Positions 16,977 to 26,153 of a stretch of 64,000 bases of DNA are shown here, one piece after another. Position numbers and translations under genes: made by a program. The notes below the pieces were generated by a model. It saw only the letters and a list, made by a program, of their open reading frames with translations. It searched no databases and was not told the DNA's origin. This stretch comes from Halobacteroides halobius DSM 5150. GTDB taxonomy: Bacteria > Bacillota > Halanaerobiia > Halobacteroidales > Halobacteroidaceae. The stretch covers positions 434,001 to 498,000 of the forward strand of contig NC_019978.1 of the NCBI RefSeq assembly GCF_000328625.1, read 5' to 3'. Numbering within the stretch: the first letter of the stretch is position 1; every line of letters starts with the position of its first letter.

Positions 16977-17573
16977 GTGAAGATTGGATTAACAGGTGGG
17001 ATAGCTAGTGGAAAAAGTACTGTAACAAAATTATTAGAGGAATTAGGGGTTGAAGTTATAGATACAGACCAGATTGCTCATCAATTAATGGAACCTAAGA
17101 AGGAAGTATGGAATAAAATTGTAGATAATTTTGGTAAAGAAATTTTATTATCCAGTAATGAGATTGATAGAAAGAAGTTAGGAGAGATAATATTTAATGA
17201 TATCCAAGCTAAAAAGAAGCTTGATCAGATTACTCATCCTGCTATTATTGCTGAGCTTAGAGAAAGAATGAGAGAGGTTGGCCCGGATAATCTAATAGTA
17301 GCAGAAGTTCCTTTGTTAATTGAAGCAGATATGTTAGATTTATTTGATAGAATTTGGTTAGTTTATGTATCTAGAGAAGTTCAAATTGAACGGTTAATGG
17401 CTAGAGGTAATTTTGATCATCAAGAAGCATTAACAAGAATTGAATCTCAAATGCCATTAGATGAGAAAAAACAATATGCAGATAGAATTATAAATAATAA
17501 TGGAACCCCAACGGAACTTGAGAATGAAGTCAAAAGAGTGTGGAAAGAGATCAAAGAAGTAGTTAACAATTAA
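16977..17573 (+). CDS. coaE: Dephospho-CoA kinase
   Basis: CoaE catalyses the last step of coenzyme A synthesis, phosphorylating the ribose 3'-hydroxyl of dephospho-CoA. AGGAG ends only two bases before an ATG at 16971 but eight before the GTG at 16977, so I start at the GTG; the protein then begins (M)KIGLTGGIASGKST, exactly like the family. The P-loop GGIASGKST is at about residues 6-14, the DTDQIAH motif follows, and RIW and RLMARGNFD in the C-terminal half belong to the lid. The 198-residue length is normal. It lies 14 bases after ytaF. Confidence 0.95.
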   Translation: MKIGLTGGIASGKSTVTKLLEELGVEVIDTDQIAHQLMEPKKEVWNKIVDNFGKEILLSSNEIDRKKLGEIIFNDIQAKKKLDQITHPAIIAELRERMREVGPDNLIVAEVPLLIEADMLDLFDRIWLVYVSREVQIERLMARGNFDHQEALTRIESQMPLDEKKQYADRIINNNGTPTELENEVKRVWKEIKEVVNN

Positions 17574-17602
17574 AAATTATTATATTTTTAGGAGTGTTAT
17601 TA

Positions 17603-18184
17603 GTGAACTTTGATTTAAAAAAGGTTCTTTTTATCCTGTTAGTCCTAATAGTATTAGGTTTATTAATTAGCAATTATAAAATATTTTTAAAAGTTATTTA
17701 TCCACTTGTTTATAAAGATTTAATTTTTAGGGAGGCGGCTAATAAGGGGTTAGATCCCTATTTAGTAGCTGCTGTTATTTATGCAGAGAGTAAATTTGAT
17801 CCTCATGCTACCTCCAATACAGGGGCCAAGGGCTTAATGCAGATTATGCCTAAAACAGGAAAATGGATTGCTAAGATGAAGAGTGATAATGATTTTTCAG
17901 TTAGTGATTTATATACTGTAAAAAAGAATATTGAATATGGATGTTGGTATTTAGCTTGGTTATACAAAAGATTTGATAGAAAATTAGCTGTTACACTAGC
18001 AGCTTATAATGGTGGATTAGGTAATGTTGATAAGTGGTTAGAGAATGATAGATGGGATGGTAAGCATAAGAATGCAGACCAGATTCCTTTTACCCAGACT
18101 AAAAATTATGTTAATAGAGTTATGAAATTTTATGATAGATATAAATTTATTTATAAAGAAGAAGGAGAAGATAGCTTCTTCTAG
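17603..18184 (+). CDS. Membrane-anchored lytic transglycosylase (SLT domain)
   Basis: I start at the GTG at 17603, eight bases after TAGGAG. Residues 9-25 form a membrane anchor (VLFILLVLIVLGLLIS). The rest is an SLT/goose-lysozyme-like domain: AAVIYAESKFDP with the catalytic Glu at about 61, then GAKGLMQIMPKTG, and AAYNGGLGNVDKW near residue 138. These are the three conserved SLT motifs. The enzyme cleaves the glycan of peptidoglycan with anhydro-muramic acid formation. It follows coaE closely and may be the last gene of the mutM-coaE transcript. Confidence 0.93.
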   Translation: MNFDLKKVLFILLVLIVLGLLISNYKIFLKVIYPLVYKDLIFREAANKGLDPYLVAAVIYAESKFDPHATSNTGAKGLMQIMPKTGKWIAKMKSDNDFSVSDLYTVKKNIEYGCWYLAWLYKRFDRKLAVTLAAYNGGLGNVDKWLENDRWDGKHKNADQIPFTQTKNYVNRVMKFYDRYKFIYKEEGEDSFF

Positions 18185-18214
18185 AACTAAAAAAGGATAC
18201 ATTTAGAGAATCGT

Positions 18215-18243
18215 TTGACAAAATATAAAAACTAGGATAAAAT
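18215..18243 (+). promoter_or_regulatory. Sigma-A-type promoter of the peptide transporter operon
   Basis: TTGACA and TAAAAT are separated by 17 bases. The leader to the first permease gene is about 160 bases and contains two GTGACAAG repeats (near 18311 and 18377), whose role is unknown. Confidence 0.7.
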
Positions 18244-18409
18244 TATTGTGTTGCGCTTTAATATCTATAAATGTTGATTTTTGTAGATGTTTGTTTATTA
18301 TTTAGGGGGGTGACAAGTAAGTTTTAAAATTAAAGATGACTTAAATAAGTAATCTAAATATAATTTATAGTTAGGCTGTGACAAGCAAAAAATAAAGAGA
18401 GGTGATAAT

Positions 18410-19333
18410 ATGCTGACGTATATAGCAAGAAAAAGTTTAATGGCGATACCAATTTTATTAGGAATTGCTACGATAACTTTTTTGCTTAATTTTGTTTTTG
18501 TTCCTGGGGATCCAGTTAGAATTGCTATGGGCCAAAGTGCTGACCCAGAGACCCTTAAGATGATTAGAGAAGAGATGGGATTAAATGATCCTTTATATGT
18601 TCAATATTTTAGGTTTATTGGTAGATTAGTACAAGGAGATTTAGGTGAATCCTTTACTTCTCAACGTCCCGTAATTAATATTATTTTAGAAAGGTTACCA
18701 GCTACAGCTCAATTAGCTGGTTCAGCTATGTTAGTAGCTATTATAATAGGAGTAACAGCTGGAGTTATTTCAGCAGTAATGCCTAACTCAATTTGGGATT
18801 ATTTATTTATGACCTTAGCTATGATAGGTGTTTCAATGCCTGTTTATTGGCTAGGATTGGTTTTAATTTTAATATTCTCTTTAAATTTAGATTTATTACC
18901 AGTTTCAGGATATGGTAGTTGGCAACATTTAATTCTACCAGCTATTGCTTTAGGAAGTAGACAAGCTGCTAAGATTGCTAGGATGACAAGATCTAGTATG
19001 TTAGAGGTAATTGGTAAAGATTATATTAAGACTGCTAGAGCTAAAGGTGTAGCTGAAAGAATAGTAGTTATTAAACATGGTCTGCGTAATGCATTAATTC
19101 CTGTTGTAACAGTAATTGGAACTCAAATGGGTTATTTATTAGGTGGAACTGTATTAACTGAAACTACTTTTTCTTGGCCAGGACTTGGTCGTTTAGCAGT
19201 AGATGCTGTAATGAAACGTGATTTCCCATTAATTCAGGGAACAGTAGTATTTTTAGCATCGGTATTTATTATAGTTAATTTATTAGTTGATATTAGTTAT
19301 GGCTTCTTAGACCCACGAATTAATTATGATTGA
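18410..19333 (+). CDS. Oligopeptide/dipeptide ABC transporter permease 1 (DppB/OppB type)
   Basis: The 307-residue inner-membrane permease has about six helices. An N-terminal cap (MLTYIARKSLMAIPILLGIA) and the family motif NLNDPLYVQYFRFIGRLVQGDLGES lead into the core. The EAA loop that docks the ATPases is KDYIKTARAKGVAERIVVIK near residue 205, and the end LDPRINYD is typical. It is the first gene of a transporter operon containing both permeases, both ATPases, a regulator and the receptor. Peptides are the likely cargo, but the family also includes nickel and sugar transporters. Confidence 0.93.
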   Translation: MLTYIARKSLMAIPILLGIATITFLLNFVFVPGDPVRIAMGQSADPETLKMIREEMGLNDPLYVQYFRFIGRLVQGDLGESFTSQRPVINIILERLPATAQLAGSAMLVAIIIGVTAGVISAVMPNSIWDYLFMTLAMIGVSMPVYWLGLVLILIFSLNLDLLPVSGYGSWQHLILPAIALGSRQAAKIARMTRSSMLEVIGKDYIKTARAKGVAERIVVIKHGLRNALIPVVTVIGTQMGYLLGGTVLTETTFSWPGLGRLAVDAVMKRDFPLIQGTVVFLASVFIIVNLLVDISYGFLDPRINYD

Positions 19334-19393
19334 TTAAAAATTGTCTAAATAAGACATATTTTATAATTATTGATGTATAGAGGAGGGATTAAT

Positions 19394-20317
19394 ATGGCTC
19401 AACCAAAAGTAGAGCAGAATGCTAAAGAGACTACTGAAACGAAAGAAGTAGAAGTTCATAGTCCTTGGCGAGCTGCTTGGAGAAGATTAAAAAGAAATAA
19501 GCTGGCGATGTTTGGTTTAGGAATTACTGCTATTTTAATGATAGTAGCTATTTTTGCGCCTGTAATAGCTCCTTATGATCCTTTTTATTCTCCTGTTATG
19601 CAGGAAGGGAAAGTGGAGTTATCTATGCAAGGGCCAAGTTTAGCTCATCCATTTGGAACTGATACGTTAGGTCGTGATATATTTAGTAGAATTGTTTATG
19701 GAGCTCGAATTTCGTTAATGGTTGGATTTGTTACACAGATTATATCCTTAGTGATTGGGATTACGTTAGGAGCTTTAGCAGGTTATTATGGTGGGATAGT
19801 TGATGATATTATTTCCTATTTAATTAATGTCTTTTTAGCCTTTCCATTCTTATTATTTGCAATTGCAATTATGGCTGTCTTCCAAGATCCAGGTGTAGAT
19901 AAAGTATTTATTGCTTTAGGATTGGTTAGTTGGCCAGGACTTGCTAGAATAGTAAGAGGACAAGTTATGTCACTAAAAGAGGAAGAATATGTTGAAGCAG
20001 TAGAATCTTTAGGTGCTAATGATTTTCGAATTATCTTTAAGCATATAATTCCAAATTGCTTGGCCCCGATTATTGTAACAGTTACTTTGGGGATAGCAGG
20101 AGCTATTCTTGCTGAAGCTGGATTGAGTTATTTAGGTTTAGGAGCTCAACCACCACAACCAAGTTGGGGATTAATGCTAAATAGTGGTAAACAATATATG
20201 AGAACTGCTCCACGAATGATGTTAGTTCCAGGAATAGCAATTGTATTGACTGTATTAGGATTTAATTTATTTGGAGATGGATTAAGAGATGCTCTAGATC
20301 CAAAGATGAAAGAGTAG
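19394..20317 (+). CDS. Oligopeptide/dipeptide ABC transporter permease 2 (DppC/OppC type)
   Basis: GAGGAGGG just upstream fits the ATG at 19394 (MAQPKVEQN), not the ATG 24 bases earlier. The 307-residue permease has the N-terminal OppC_N segment (RLKRNKLAMFGLGITAILM), the sequence HPFGTDTLGRDIFSRIVYG, and the ATPase-docking EEYVEAVESLGANDFRIIFK loop near residue 205. It pairs with the upstream permease to form the channel. The long hydrophilic N terminus stays in the cytoplasm. Confidence 0.93.
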   Translation: MAQPKVEQNAKETTETKEVEVHSPWRAAWRRLKRNKLAMFGLGITAILMIVAIFAPVIAPYDPFYSPVMQEGKVELSMQGPSLAHPFGTDTLGRDIFSRIVYGARISLMVGFVTQIISLVIGITLGALAGYYGGIVDDIISYLINVFLAFPFLLFAIAIMAVFQDPGVDKVFIALGLVSWPGLARIVRGQVMSLKEEEYVEAVESLGANDFRIIFKHIIPNCLAPIIVTVTLGIAGAILAEAGLSYLGLGAQPPQPSWGLMLNSGKQYMRTAPRMMLVPGIAIVLTVLGFNLFGDGLRDALDPKMKE

Positions 20318-20333
20318 CATTGGAGGTGAGAAG

Positions 20334-21320
20334 ATGAAAAATGCAATTTTAAAATTAAAGGATTTAAAGACTTATTTTAATACAGATAGGGGAACAGTTA
20401 AAGCAGTAGATGGGGTTAGTTTTGAGATAAAAGAAGGAGAAACATTAGGAGTAGTAGGAGAATCAGGCTCAGGAAAGAGTGTAACTGCTGCTTCAGTAAT
20501 GCAGTTAGTACCAACTCCTCCTGGAGAGATAGCTGATGGAGAGATTTTATTTAAAGGAGAGAATCTTTTAGAAAAATCTAAAAAAGAAATCCGAAAGATT
20601 AGAGGAAACCAAATTTCAATGATCTTTCAAGAACCAATGACCGCCTTAAATCCAGTATATACGATTGGTAGTCAAATTGGCGAAGCACTCCAGCTACACC
20701 AAAATTTAAACAAAGAACAAGCACGAGAAAAATCAATTGAAATGTTAGAAAAAGTAGGGATTCCTTCTCCAGAAGAGAGAGTAGACGAACACCCTCATCA
20801 ATTAAGTGGTGGTATGAGACAAAGAGTAATGATTGCCATGGCTTTATCTTGTAATCCAGAGCTTTTAATAGCAGATGAGCCAACCACTGCATTAGATGTA
20901 ACAATTCAGGCTCAAATTTTAGAATTAATGCAAGAATTAAAAGATGACTTTAATACAGCTACAATGTTAATTACTCATAACTTAGGCGTTGTAGCAGAAA
21001 TAGCAGATAAAGTAGCAGTCATGTATGGCGGACGGGTTGTAGAACAGACTGATGTAAAGACCCTATTTAAGGATCCAGAACATCCATATACAGCTGGATT
21101 AATTAATTCTATTCCTAAAGTAGAAGGTAGAAATGGTCAATTGGATCCAATTGAAGGAACAGTACCTGATCCATTTAGTTTTCCTAAAGGTTGTAAGTTT
21201 GCTAATAGATGTGATTATGCAACAGATAAATGTTGGCAGCAGGAGCCTCAGTTAGAAGAGATTAAAGATAACCATCTAGTTAGATGTTGGAGATGGAATG
21301 AATTAGAGCTTAAGAAGTAA
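20334..21320 (+). CDS. Peptide ABC transporter ATPase 1 (DppD/OppD type)
   Basis: The 328-residue ATPase has Walker A GESGSGKSV near residue 43, signature LSGGMRQRVMIAMAL and Walker B LLIADEPTTALDVT. Its C-terminal oligo/HPY extension contains PDPFSFPKGCKFANRC with four cysteines. The DppD branch is recognised by QLVPTPPGEI and the long C terminus. It lies 16 bases after the permease gene and 15 before its partner ATPase; the two form a heterodimer. Confidence 0.94.
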   Translation: MKNAILKLKDLKTYFNTDRGTVKAVDGVSFEIKEGETLGVVGESGSGKSVTAASVMQLVPTPPGEIADGEILFKGENLLEKSKKEIRKIRGNQISMIFQEPMTALNPVYTIGSQIGEALQLHQNLNKEQAREKSIEMLEKVGIPSPEERVDEHPHQLSGGMRQRVMIAMALSCNPELLIADEPTTALDVTIQAQILELMQELKDDFNTATMLITHNLGVVAEIADKVAVMYGGRVVEQTDVKTLFKDPEHPYTAGLINSIPKVEGRNGQLDPIEGTVPDPFSFPKGCKFANRCDYATDKCWQQEPQLEEIKDNHLVRCWRWNELELKK

Positions 21321-21335
21321 GTAGGAGGTGAGAAA

Positions 21336-22304
21336 ATGAAAGATGCTATTTTAGAAGTAAAGAATCTAAAGAAACACTTTCCAATAAAAGGTGGAATTTT
21401 CAAGCGTCAAATAAATTCTGTTAAAGCAGTAGATGGATTAAACTTTGAAGTAAAAAGAGGAGAAACATTAGGTTTAGTAGGAGAATCAGGTTGTGGGAAA
21501 TCAACAACCGGAAAAGTATTATTACGTTTATTAGAGGCAACAGAAGGTGAAGTAGTCTTTGAAGGCCAAAATATATATGATTTAGATAAAAAAGAGATGC
21601 GTAGTCTACGTCGAGAGATGCAGATGATTTTCCAAGACCCATATGCTTCTTTAAATCCCCGGATGACAGTAGGAGAGATAATCGGGGAGCCATTAGAAAT
21701 TCATGGTTTAGCTAGCGGTCAGGAAAAGGAAAAAAGAGTTAGAGAATTACTAGATAAAGTAGGATTACAACCTAATTATGCTAATCGTTATCCTCATGAA
21801 TTTAGTGGAGGACAAAGACAAAGAATAGGGATTGCTAGAGCATTAGCGGTAAATCCTAAGATTATTGTCTGTGATGAACCTGTATCGGCTTTAGATGTTT
21901 CTATTCAGGCCCAGGTAATAAATTTATTAGAGGAACTACAAGAAGAATTAGGTTTAACTTATATCTTTATTGCTCATGATCTAAGTGTAGTCCGCCATAT
22001 TAGTGATCGAGTAGCAGTAATGTATCTAGGTGAGATGGCAGAATTAGCAGATAAAGATGAATTATATGAAAATCCCAAACATCCGTATACAAAGGCTTTA
22101 TTATCTGCAATTCCAGTTCCAAATCCAGAAGCAAATAAAGATAGGATTCTTCTAGAAGGTGATGTACCTAGCCCTATTAATCCGCCAAGTGGATGTAGTT
22201 TCCATACCAGATGTCCATTTGCTAAAGAAATTTGTAAAAAGAAAACCCCACAATTTAAAGATACCGGTGACGGACATTTCTATGCTTGTCATTTAGTAGA
22301 GTAA
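21336..22304 (+). CDS. Peptide ABC transporter ATPase 2 (DppF/OppF type)
   Basis: The 322-residue partner ATPase has the OppF-type opening ([16 protein letters not shown]), Walker [10 protein letters not shown], signature [15 protein letters not shown], Walker [14 protein letters not shown] and the Cys-containing C-terminal extension [15 protein letters not shown]. It ends the first transcript of the transporter locus and is followed by a terminator, so the regulator and receptor downstream have their own promoter. Confidence 0.94.
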   Translation: MKDAILEVKNLKKHFPIKGGIFKRQINSVKAVDGLNFEVKRGETLGLVGESGCGKSTTGKVLLRLLEATEGEVVFEGQNIYDLDKKEMRSLRREMQMIFQDPYASLNPRMTVGEIIGEPLEIHGLASGQEKEKRVRELLDKVGLQPNYANRYPHEFSGGQRQRIGIARALAVNPKIIVCDEPVSALDVSIQAQVINLLEELQEELGLTYIFIAHDLSVVRHISDRVAVMYLGEMAELADKDELYENPKHPYTKALLSAIPVPNPEANKDRILLEGDVPSPINPPSGCSFHTRCPFAKEICKKKTPQFKDTGDGHFYACHLVE

Positions 22305-22338
22305 AAAGAGTAGCTGCACTTATGCAGCTACTCTTTTG
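22304..22338 (+). terminator. Terminator after the second transporter ATPase gene
   Basis: AAAAGAGTAGCTGCA pairs with TGCAGCTACTCTTTT. The stem is long and perfect, and its 3' arm supplies the T-run. Confidence 0.8.
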
Positions 22339-22432
22339 ATAATTAGGATATTTCTTGATATTAAATGTAACTTGTATTATAATATGTGTAATATGTATAA
22401 GGAGAATATTTAGCAGAATAAAGAATAGACTC

Positions 22433-22461
22433 TTGACAATAAGTTTTATTTATAATACAAT
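22433..22461 (+). promoter_or_regulatory. Promoter upstream of the first HTH regulator
   Basis: TTGACA and TACAAT are separated by exactly 17 bases. The transcript would start near 22468, giving a leader of about 200 bases before the regulator ATG at 22668. Confidence 0.75.
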
Positions 22462-22618
22462 TTTTATGAGGAGAGGACTATTAGAATTAAGAAAATATAG
22501 TAGGTAATTGAGAAGCCAGAGTAAATTAGAAGATTAGCGAGTAGTAGAGTAGAATATATAACAAGAAATTATTATAAAGTGAGTTACATATACTTTATTA
22601 TTTTTTGTTGAATTTAGC

Positions 22619-22655
22619 TACTCTAAACTAATTAGTTTAGAGTATTAATTTTTTT
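22619..22655 (+). terminator. Hairpin with T-run directly in front of the regulator gene
   Basis: TACTCTAAACTAATTAGTTTAGAGTA is a near-perfect palindrome followed by TTAATTTTTTT. It ends 12 bases before the ATG at 22668 and just upstream of its GGAGG. It could be an attenuator for the regulator gene, or the terminator of a small RNA of about 185 bases starting near 22468. No known riboswitch motif is evident in the leader. Confidence 0.6.
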
Positions 22656-22667
22656 GGAGGGTATAAG

Positions 22668-23372
22668 ATGAGTAGAGATATAAGTAGGAGAGTAGATAAG
22701 TTTAACCCTTATGATTGGACTAAAAAGGAGAAAGTTGTTTATTTGGCTAAACGTGATCCTTTTTTAAAGGTTGAAAAGATAGCTCAATTAGCAGAAACAA
22801 GTTCTCATTATGTACGAACAGTTCTTTCAGAAGCTAATTTATCTTTAACTCGATTAAGGAAAGAATATGCTCAAGGTAGTGATACAGAGGTAGATGAAAG
22901 AAATGGACTGTTATTAGATATATTAGATATAAAGCAATTAAATAATTTAACAGTAGAATTAGAGACTGATGAGGCTATATTAAATAACATTGATAAGTAT
23001 AATAAACTTAAAGAGAATAATAATTACCAATTAGCTAAGACAAGACTATTTCAGCTTAAGGATGATGTTAGTTTAATTAATAGTAATTTAATAGTTACTA
23101 AGGAAGCATATGATAGTTTATCAAAGCTAAAAGAGAAATCAAATGCTCATTTTTCAAAGATTAGATGTAGTTCTGTTTTATCTCAGAAAAAAATAACTAG
23201 ATTATTAAATATAAAAGAGAATTCCCCTATAATAGTTATCTGGAAAGAGATTTTTATTAATCAGAAATTGTGTGGGGTTGATATGATTTATTGTGATTTT
23301 AGTAAATTCCAATTGGTACTAGATCCAATTTCTTATCAAGGGATTAAATTAGAAGTAAAGAGTGATTATTAA
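22668..23372 (+). CDS. HTH regulator with UTRA-like C terminus, paralogue 1
   Basis: The 234-residue protein has an N-terminal helix-turn-helix (about 20-65; KKEKVVYLAKRDPFLKVEKI, then HYVRTVLSEANLSLTRL). A variable, helical middle follows. The C-terminal region (about 155-230) resembles the effector-binding UTRA/chorismate-lyase fold of GntR-type regulators (ENSPIIVIWKEIFINQKLCG, then FQLVLDP). A paralogue with the same HTH core lies at 25257. They flank the peptide-binding lipoprotein, so they probably sense peptides or amino acids and control this locus. The HTH is not a standard GntR wing. The family assignment of the C terminus is an inference. Confidence 0.65.
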   Translation: MSRDISRRVDKFNPYDWTKKEKVVYLAKRDPFLKVEKIAQLAETSSHYVRTVLSEANLSLTRLRKEYAQGSDTEVDERNGLLLDILDIKQLNNLTVELETDEAILNNIDKYNKLKENNNYQLAKTRLFQLKDDVSLINSNLIVTKEAYDSLSKLKEKSNAHFSKIRCSSVLSQKKITRLLNIKENSPIIVIWKEIFINQKLCGVDMIYCDFSKFQLVLDPISYQGIKLEVKSDY

Positions 23373-23464
23373 CCAATATATTTGTGATTTTTTAAGGTTA
23401 CTTATGTTTGTAGTGATAGGTTTTAATTTTATATTCATATAAACTAGAGGAGGTAGAAGGAAAT

Positions 23465-25132
23465 ATGTTTAAGAAAAGTATAAGTTTATTATTAATTTTA
23501 TTTGTAGTTTTATTTGCTGCCGTTGGTTGTGGTGGTAATGATGTAAATAAGAAAGAAGCTAAGAATGGAGAACAAGTAAAAGAGAAAGATCAGAAAATAA
23601 CTAAGAAAGAAAAGTACGGTGGAACATTTAAGGGTAGATTAGCATCTGATCCACCAACATTAGACCCGGCTCATGCAACTGATACTACTTCTAGTCGAGT
23701 AATTAGAAATATCTTTGATGGTTTAGTACAATATAATAAAGATTTAGAAATAGTACCAGCCATTGCTAAAAGTTGGGATGTGAGTAAGGATGGTTTAACT
23801 TGGACTTTCAATTTAAGAAAGGATGTTACATTCCATAATGGAAATAAAGTAACTGCTGAAGATGTGATTTATTCCTTTACTCGAATTGTAGATCCAGATA
23901 CTATGTCTGAAAGAGCTGGATTATTTGAAGATGTAAAAGGGGTAGAAGCTTATCAAAATGGAAAAGCTGATAAAGTTAGTGGTTTTAAGAAGATTGATAA
24001 GTATACTGTAAGGATTCAGCTAAAAAGACCATTTACTCCATTTTTACAGGTGTTAGCAATGGAGAATGCTTCTATTGTTTCTAAAGAAGCTGTTAAAAAG
24101 TATGGGGACCAATTTAGTCAACATCCAGTAGGAACTGGACCATTTAAGTTTACTAGTTGGAAACATGATAGTAAGGTTGTATTAGAGAAATTTGAAGATT
24201 ACTATGTTGATGGACGTCCATATTTAGATAAAGTAGAGTATAAAGTAATTGCAGACAATACTACTGCTTTTGCTAGTTATGAGCAAGGTAGTATTTACCA
24301 AATGGATTCAGATATTCCATCTGGTCAGGTAGAAAGAATTATGGATCCAAATGGAGAATTTGCTGATGATTATAGTTTAGTAAATCGATTAGGAACTTAT
24401 TACCTTGGTTTTAATACTCAAAAAGCGCCATTTGATAATCCCAAGGTAAGAAAAGCTCTTAATTATGCTGTAAATAGACAAGTGATTGCTCAGGTTCTTA
24501 GACATGGTACTGTAAAGCCTGCACAAGGTATCTTGCCACCTGGAATGCCTGGATATAATCCTGATTTAGAAGGATATACATTTAATATGAAAAAGGCTAA
24601 GAAGTTACTAGCTGAAGCAGGATATCCAAATGGTTTACCGGGAACTTACGAATTAGCTTATAATACAAGCAAGAGTCACCAAAAAATTGCAGTAGCAGTA
24701 CAACGTAACCTCAAAGAACTTGGGGTAGATGTTAAGTTAGTTAATACTGATTGGGGTACGTATATTAACAAGGTAGATAAAGGAGATACACAAATATTCA
24801 GATTAGGTTGGATCGCGGATTATCCAGATCCAGACAATTTCTTATATGTATTATTCCATTCTGATAATGCTGGATCAGGTGGAAATTACTCTTTCTATAA
24901 GAATCCAGCGGTTGATAAGTTATTAGAAAAAGCACGACGAATGAAGCCTGGAAAAGAGAGACTTGAGTTATACCAAAAGATTGAAAAGAAAATTATGGAT
25001 GATGCACCTTGGATTCCAGTGTACTATTATAGTACTCATGTACTAGTTAAACCATTTGTTCATGGTTATACATTTACGCCACAAACTCCATTAGAGTTAA
25101 CAGATGTTTGGTTAGATCCAAGTCATCAGTAA
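23465..25132 (+). CDS. Peptide-binding lipoprotein of the ABC transporter (OppA/DppA family, SBP family 5)
   Basis: The 555-residue protein has a lipoprotein signal ending in the lipobox AVGC (Cys22), then a charged linker. The family-5 solute-binding domain opens with GGTFKGRLASDPPTLDPAHA and has the signature region around residue 95 (LAKSWDVSKDGLTWTFNL type), with HNGNKVTAEDVIYSFTRI following. It captures peptides outside the membrane and delivers them to the two permeases. It has its own strong AGGAGG site after a gap of about 90 bases. Specificity is not visible. Confidence 0.93.
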   Translation: MFKKSISLLLILFVVLFAAVGCGGNDVNKKEAKNGEQVKEKDQKITKKEKYGGTFKGRLASDPPTLDPAHATDTTSSRVIRNIFDGLVQYNKDLEIVPAIAKSWDVSKDGLTWTFNLRKDVTFHNGNKVTAEDVIYSFTRIVDPDTMSERAGLFEDVKGVEAYQNGKADKVSGFKKIDKYTVRIQLKRPFTPFLQVLAMENASIVSKEAVKKYGDQFSQHPVGTGPFKFTSWKHDSKVVLEKFEDYYVDGRPYLDKVEYKVIADNTTAFASYEQGSIYQMDSDIPSGQVERIMDPNGEFADDYSLVNRLGTYYLGFNTQKAPFDNPKVRKALNYAVNRQVIAQVLRHGTVKPAQGILPPGMPGYNPDLEGYTFNMKKAKKLLAEAGYPNGLPGTYELAYNTSKSHQKIAVAVQRNLKELGVDVKLVNTDWGTYINKVDKGDTQIFRLGWIADYPDPDNFLYVLFHSDNAGSGGNYSFYKNPAVDKLLEKARRMKPGKERLELYQKIEKKIMDDAPWIPVYYYSTHVLVKPFVHGYTFTPQTPLELTDVWLDPSHQ

Positions 25133-25147
25133 TAGATTAATATTTAA

Positions 25148-25177
25148 AGCAGTCAATTTAAGTTGGCTGCTTTTTTA
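25148..25177 (+). terminator. Terminator after the peptide-binding protein
   Basis: AGCAGTCAA pairs with TTGGCTGCT (one G-T pair) and a run of six T's follows. Confidence 0.85.
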
Positions 25178-25256
25178 TTTTTTGTATCTAAAATGTATAA
25201 AATGGCATAAGTTAGGGATACTACTTAGCAAATAAGAGATATAAGGAGTGAGTGGA

Positions 25257-25937
25257 ATGCAAGTAGAAGAACTAACTAAAAAAGAACAAATTATTAATTT
25301 TGCTAGACATGATCCATTTTTAAAGATTAGTGATATTTCTGAGCGAGTAGAGACAACTCCTAGATATGTAAGAACTATTTTATCAGAAGCTAACATTTCT
25401 TTGATGGACTTAAGGGAAAAATATGCTAGGAATATGGAGCAGCGTTTAGAAGGTAAACACGATGATTTGCAAAAAGCTACTATTCAATTATTAAAACAAG
25501 ATGGAGAAATAGCTGCAGGTGATGTTCAATTACAGCAAGTTGATGATTTTGAGTTTGGTGAATTAGCTCCAACTAATCCAGAAGAAGAATTATATAAAAT
25601 AGTGCAAGTTCGAATGGTAGATCAGAAAGCTTATGGCTTGCAAGAAATCATTACTTATTTAAGTTCTGATATCAATCAAGATAGAATTTGTGATTTGAAT
25701 TCATTATATGAGTTATTTGGTAGTAAAGGGGTTAATAACTTAAAGTTTAGAAATAATGTTATCCAAGTAGAAAGAGCTAATAGTTTTTTATCTTGTCAAC
25801 TTGATATAGAGGCGAACGGGCCAATTGTTAAAAGTCAAAGAGTAATTTTTATTGATAAAATACCAGTAGGAGTCGAAAATTATTATTTTGATGCTAATAG
25901 TGTTCAACTGGTATTACCAGGTGAGTTAGTAGTTTAG
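25257..25937 (+). CDS. HTH regulator with UTRA-like C terminus, paralogue 2
   Basis: AAGGAG lies eight bases before the ATG at 25257 (MQVEELTKKEQII), which I prefer over the GTG at 25248 that overlaps it. The 226-residue product shares with the protein at 22668 the HTH core DPFLKISDISERVET and YVRTILSEANISLMDLR. Its C-terminal region also looks UTRA-like (ANGPIVKSQRVIFIDKIPVG, then VQLVLPGELVV), with a clearer 'fidkiPvgve.yyfd' pattern than the first copy. It is expressed separately, after the receptor terminator. It probably regulates the transporter, with a peptide-derived effector as an inference. Confidence 0.65.
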   Translation: MQVEELTKKEQIINFARHDPFLKISDISERVETTPRYVRTILSEANISLMDLREKYARNMEQRLEGKHDDLQKATIQLLKQDGEIAAGDVQLQQVDDFEFGELAPTNPEEELYKIVQVRMVDQKAYGLQEIITYLSSDINQDRICDLNSLYELFGSKGVNNLKFRNNVIQVERANSFLSCQLDIEANGPIVKSQRVIFIDKIPVGVENYYFDANSVQLVLPGELVV

Positions 25938-25939
25938 TC

Positions 25940-25967
25940 TTGACTTTTATAAGTGATTTGATATAAT
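25940..25967 (+). promoter_or_regulatory. Promoter of tRNA-Leu(GAG)
   Basis: TTGACT and TATAAT are separated by 16 bases, 11 bases before the tRNA. The -35 lies immediately after the regulator stop codon. Confidence 0.75.
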
Positions 25968-25978
25968 ATTAAGGAAAT

Positions 25979-26066
25979 GCCGAGGTGGCGGAACTGGCAG
26001 ACGCGTAGCGTTGAGGGCGCTATAGACATTTTGTCTGTGTGGGTTCAATTCCCACTCTCGGCACCA
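25979..26066 (+). tRNA. tRNA-Leu (anticodon GAG)
   Basis: The 88 bases start GCCGAGG and end CTCGGCACCA with encoded CCA. There is a long variable arm, and the anticodon loop TTGAGGG between TAGCG and CGCTA gives anticodon GAG. Confidence 0.95.
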
Positions 26067-26122
26067 TAAAATTCTGTAATACTACTTAGGATATATTTGA
26101 AATTAAAATTATATAGAAGGTA

Positions 26123-26152
26123 AAAAGTATACTCAATTGAGTATACTTTTTT
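26123..26152. terminator. Bidirectional terminator
   Basis: A perfect palindrome (AAAAGTATACTCAA and its complement) ends in T's on both strands. It serves the tRNA side and the convergent prenyltransferase gene. Confidence 0.85.
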
Positions 26153-26153
26153 A

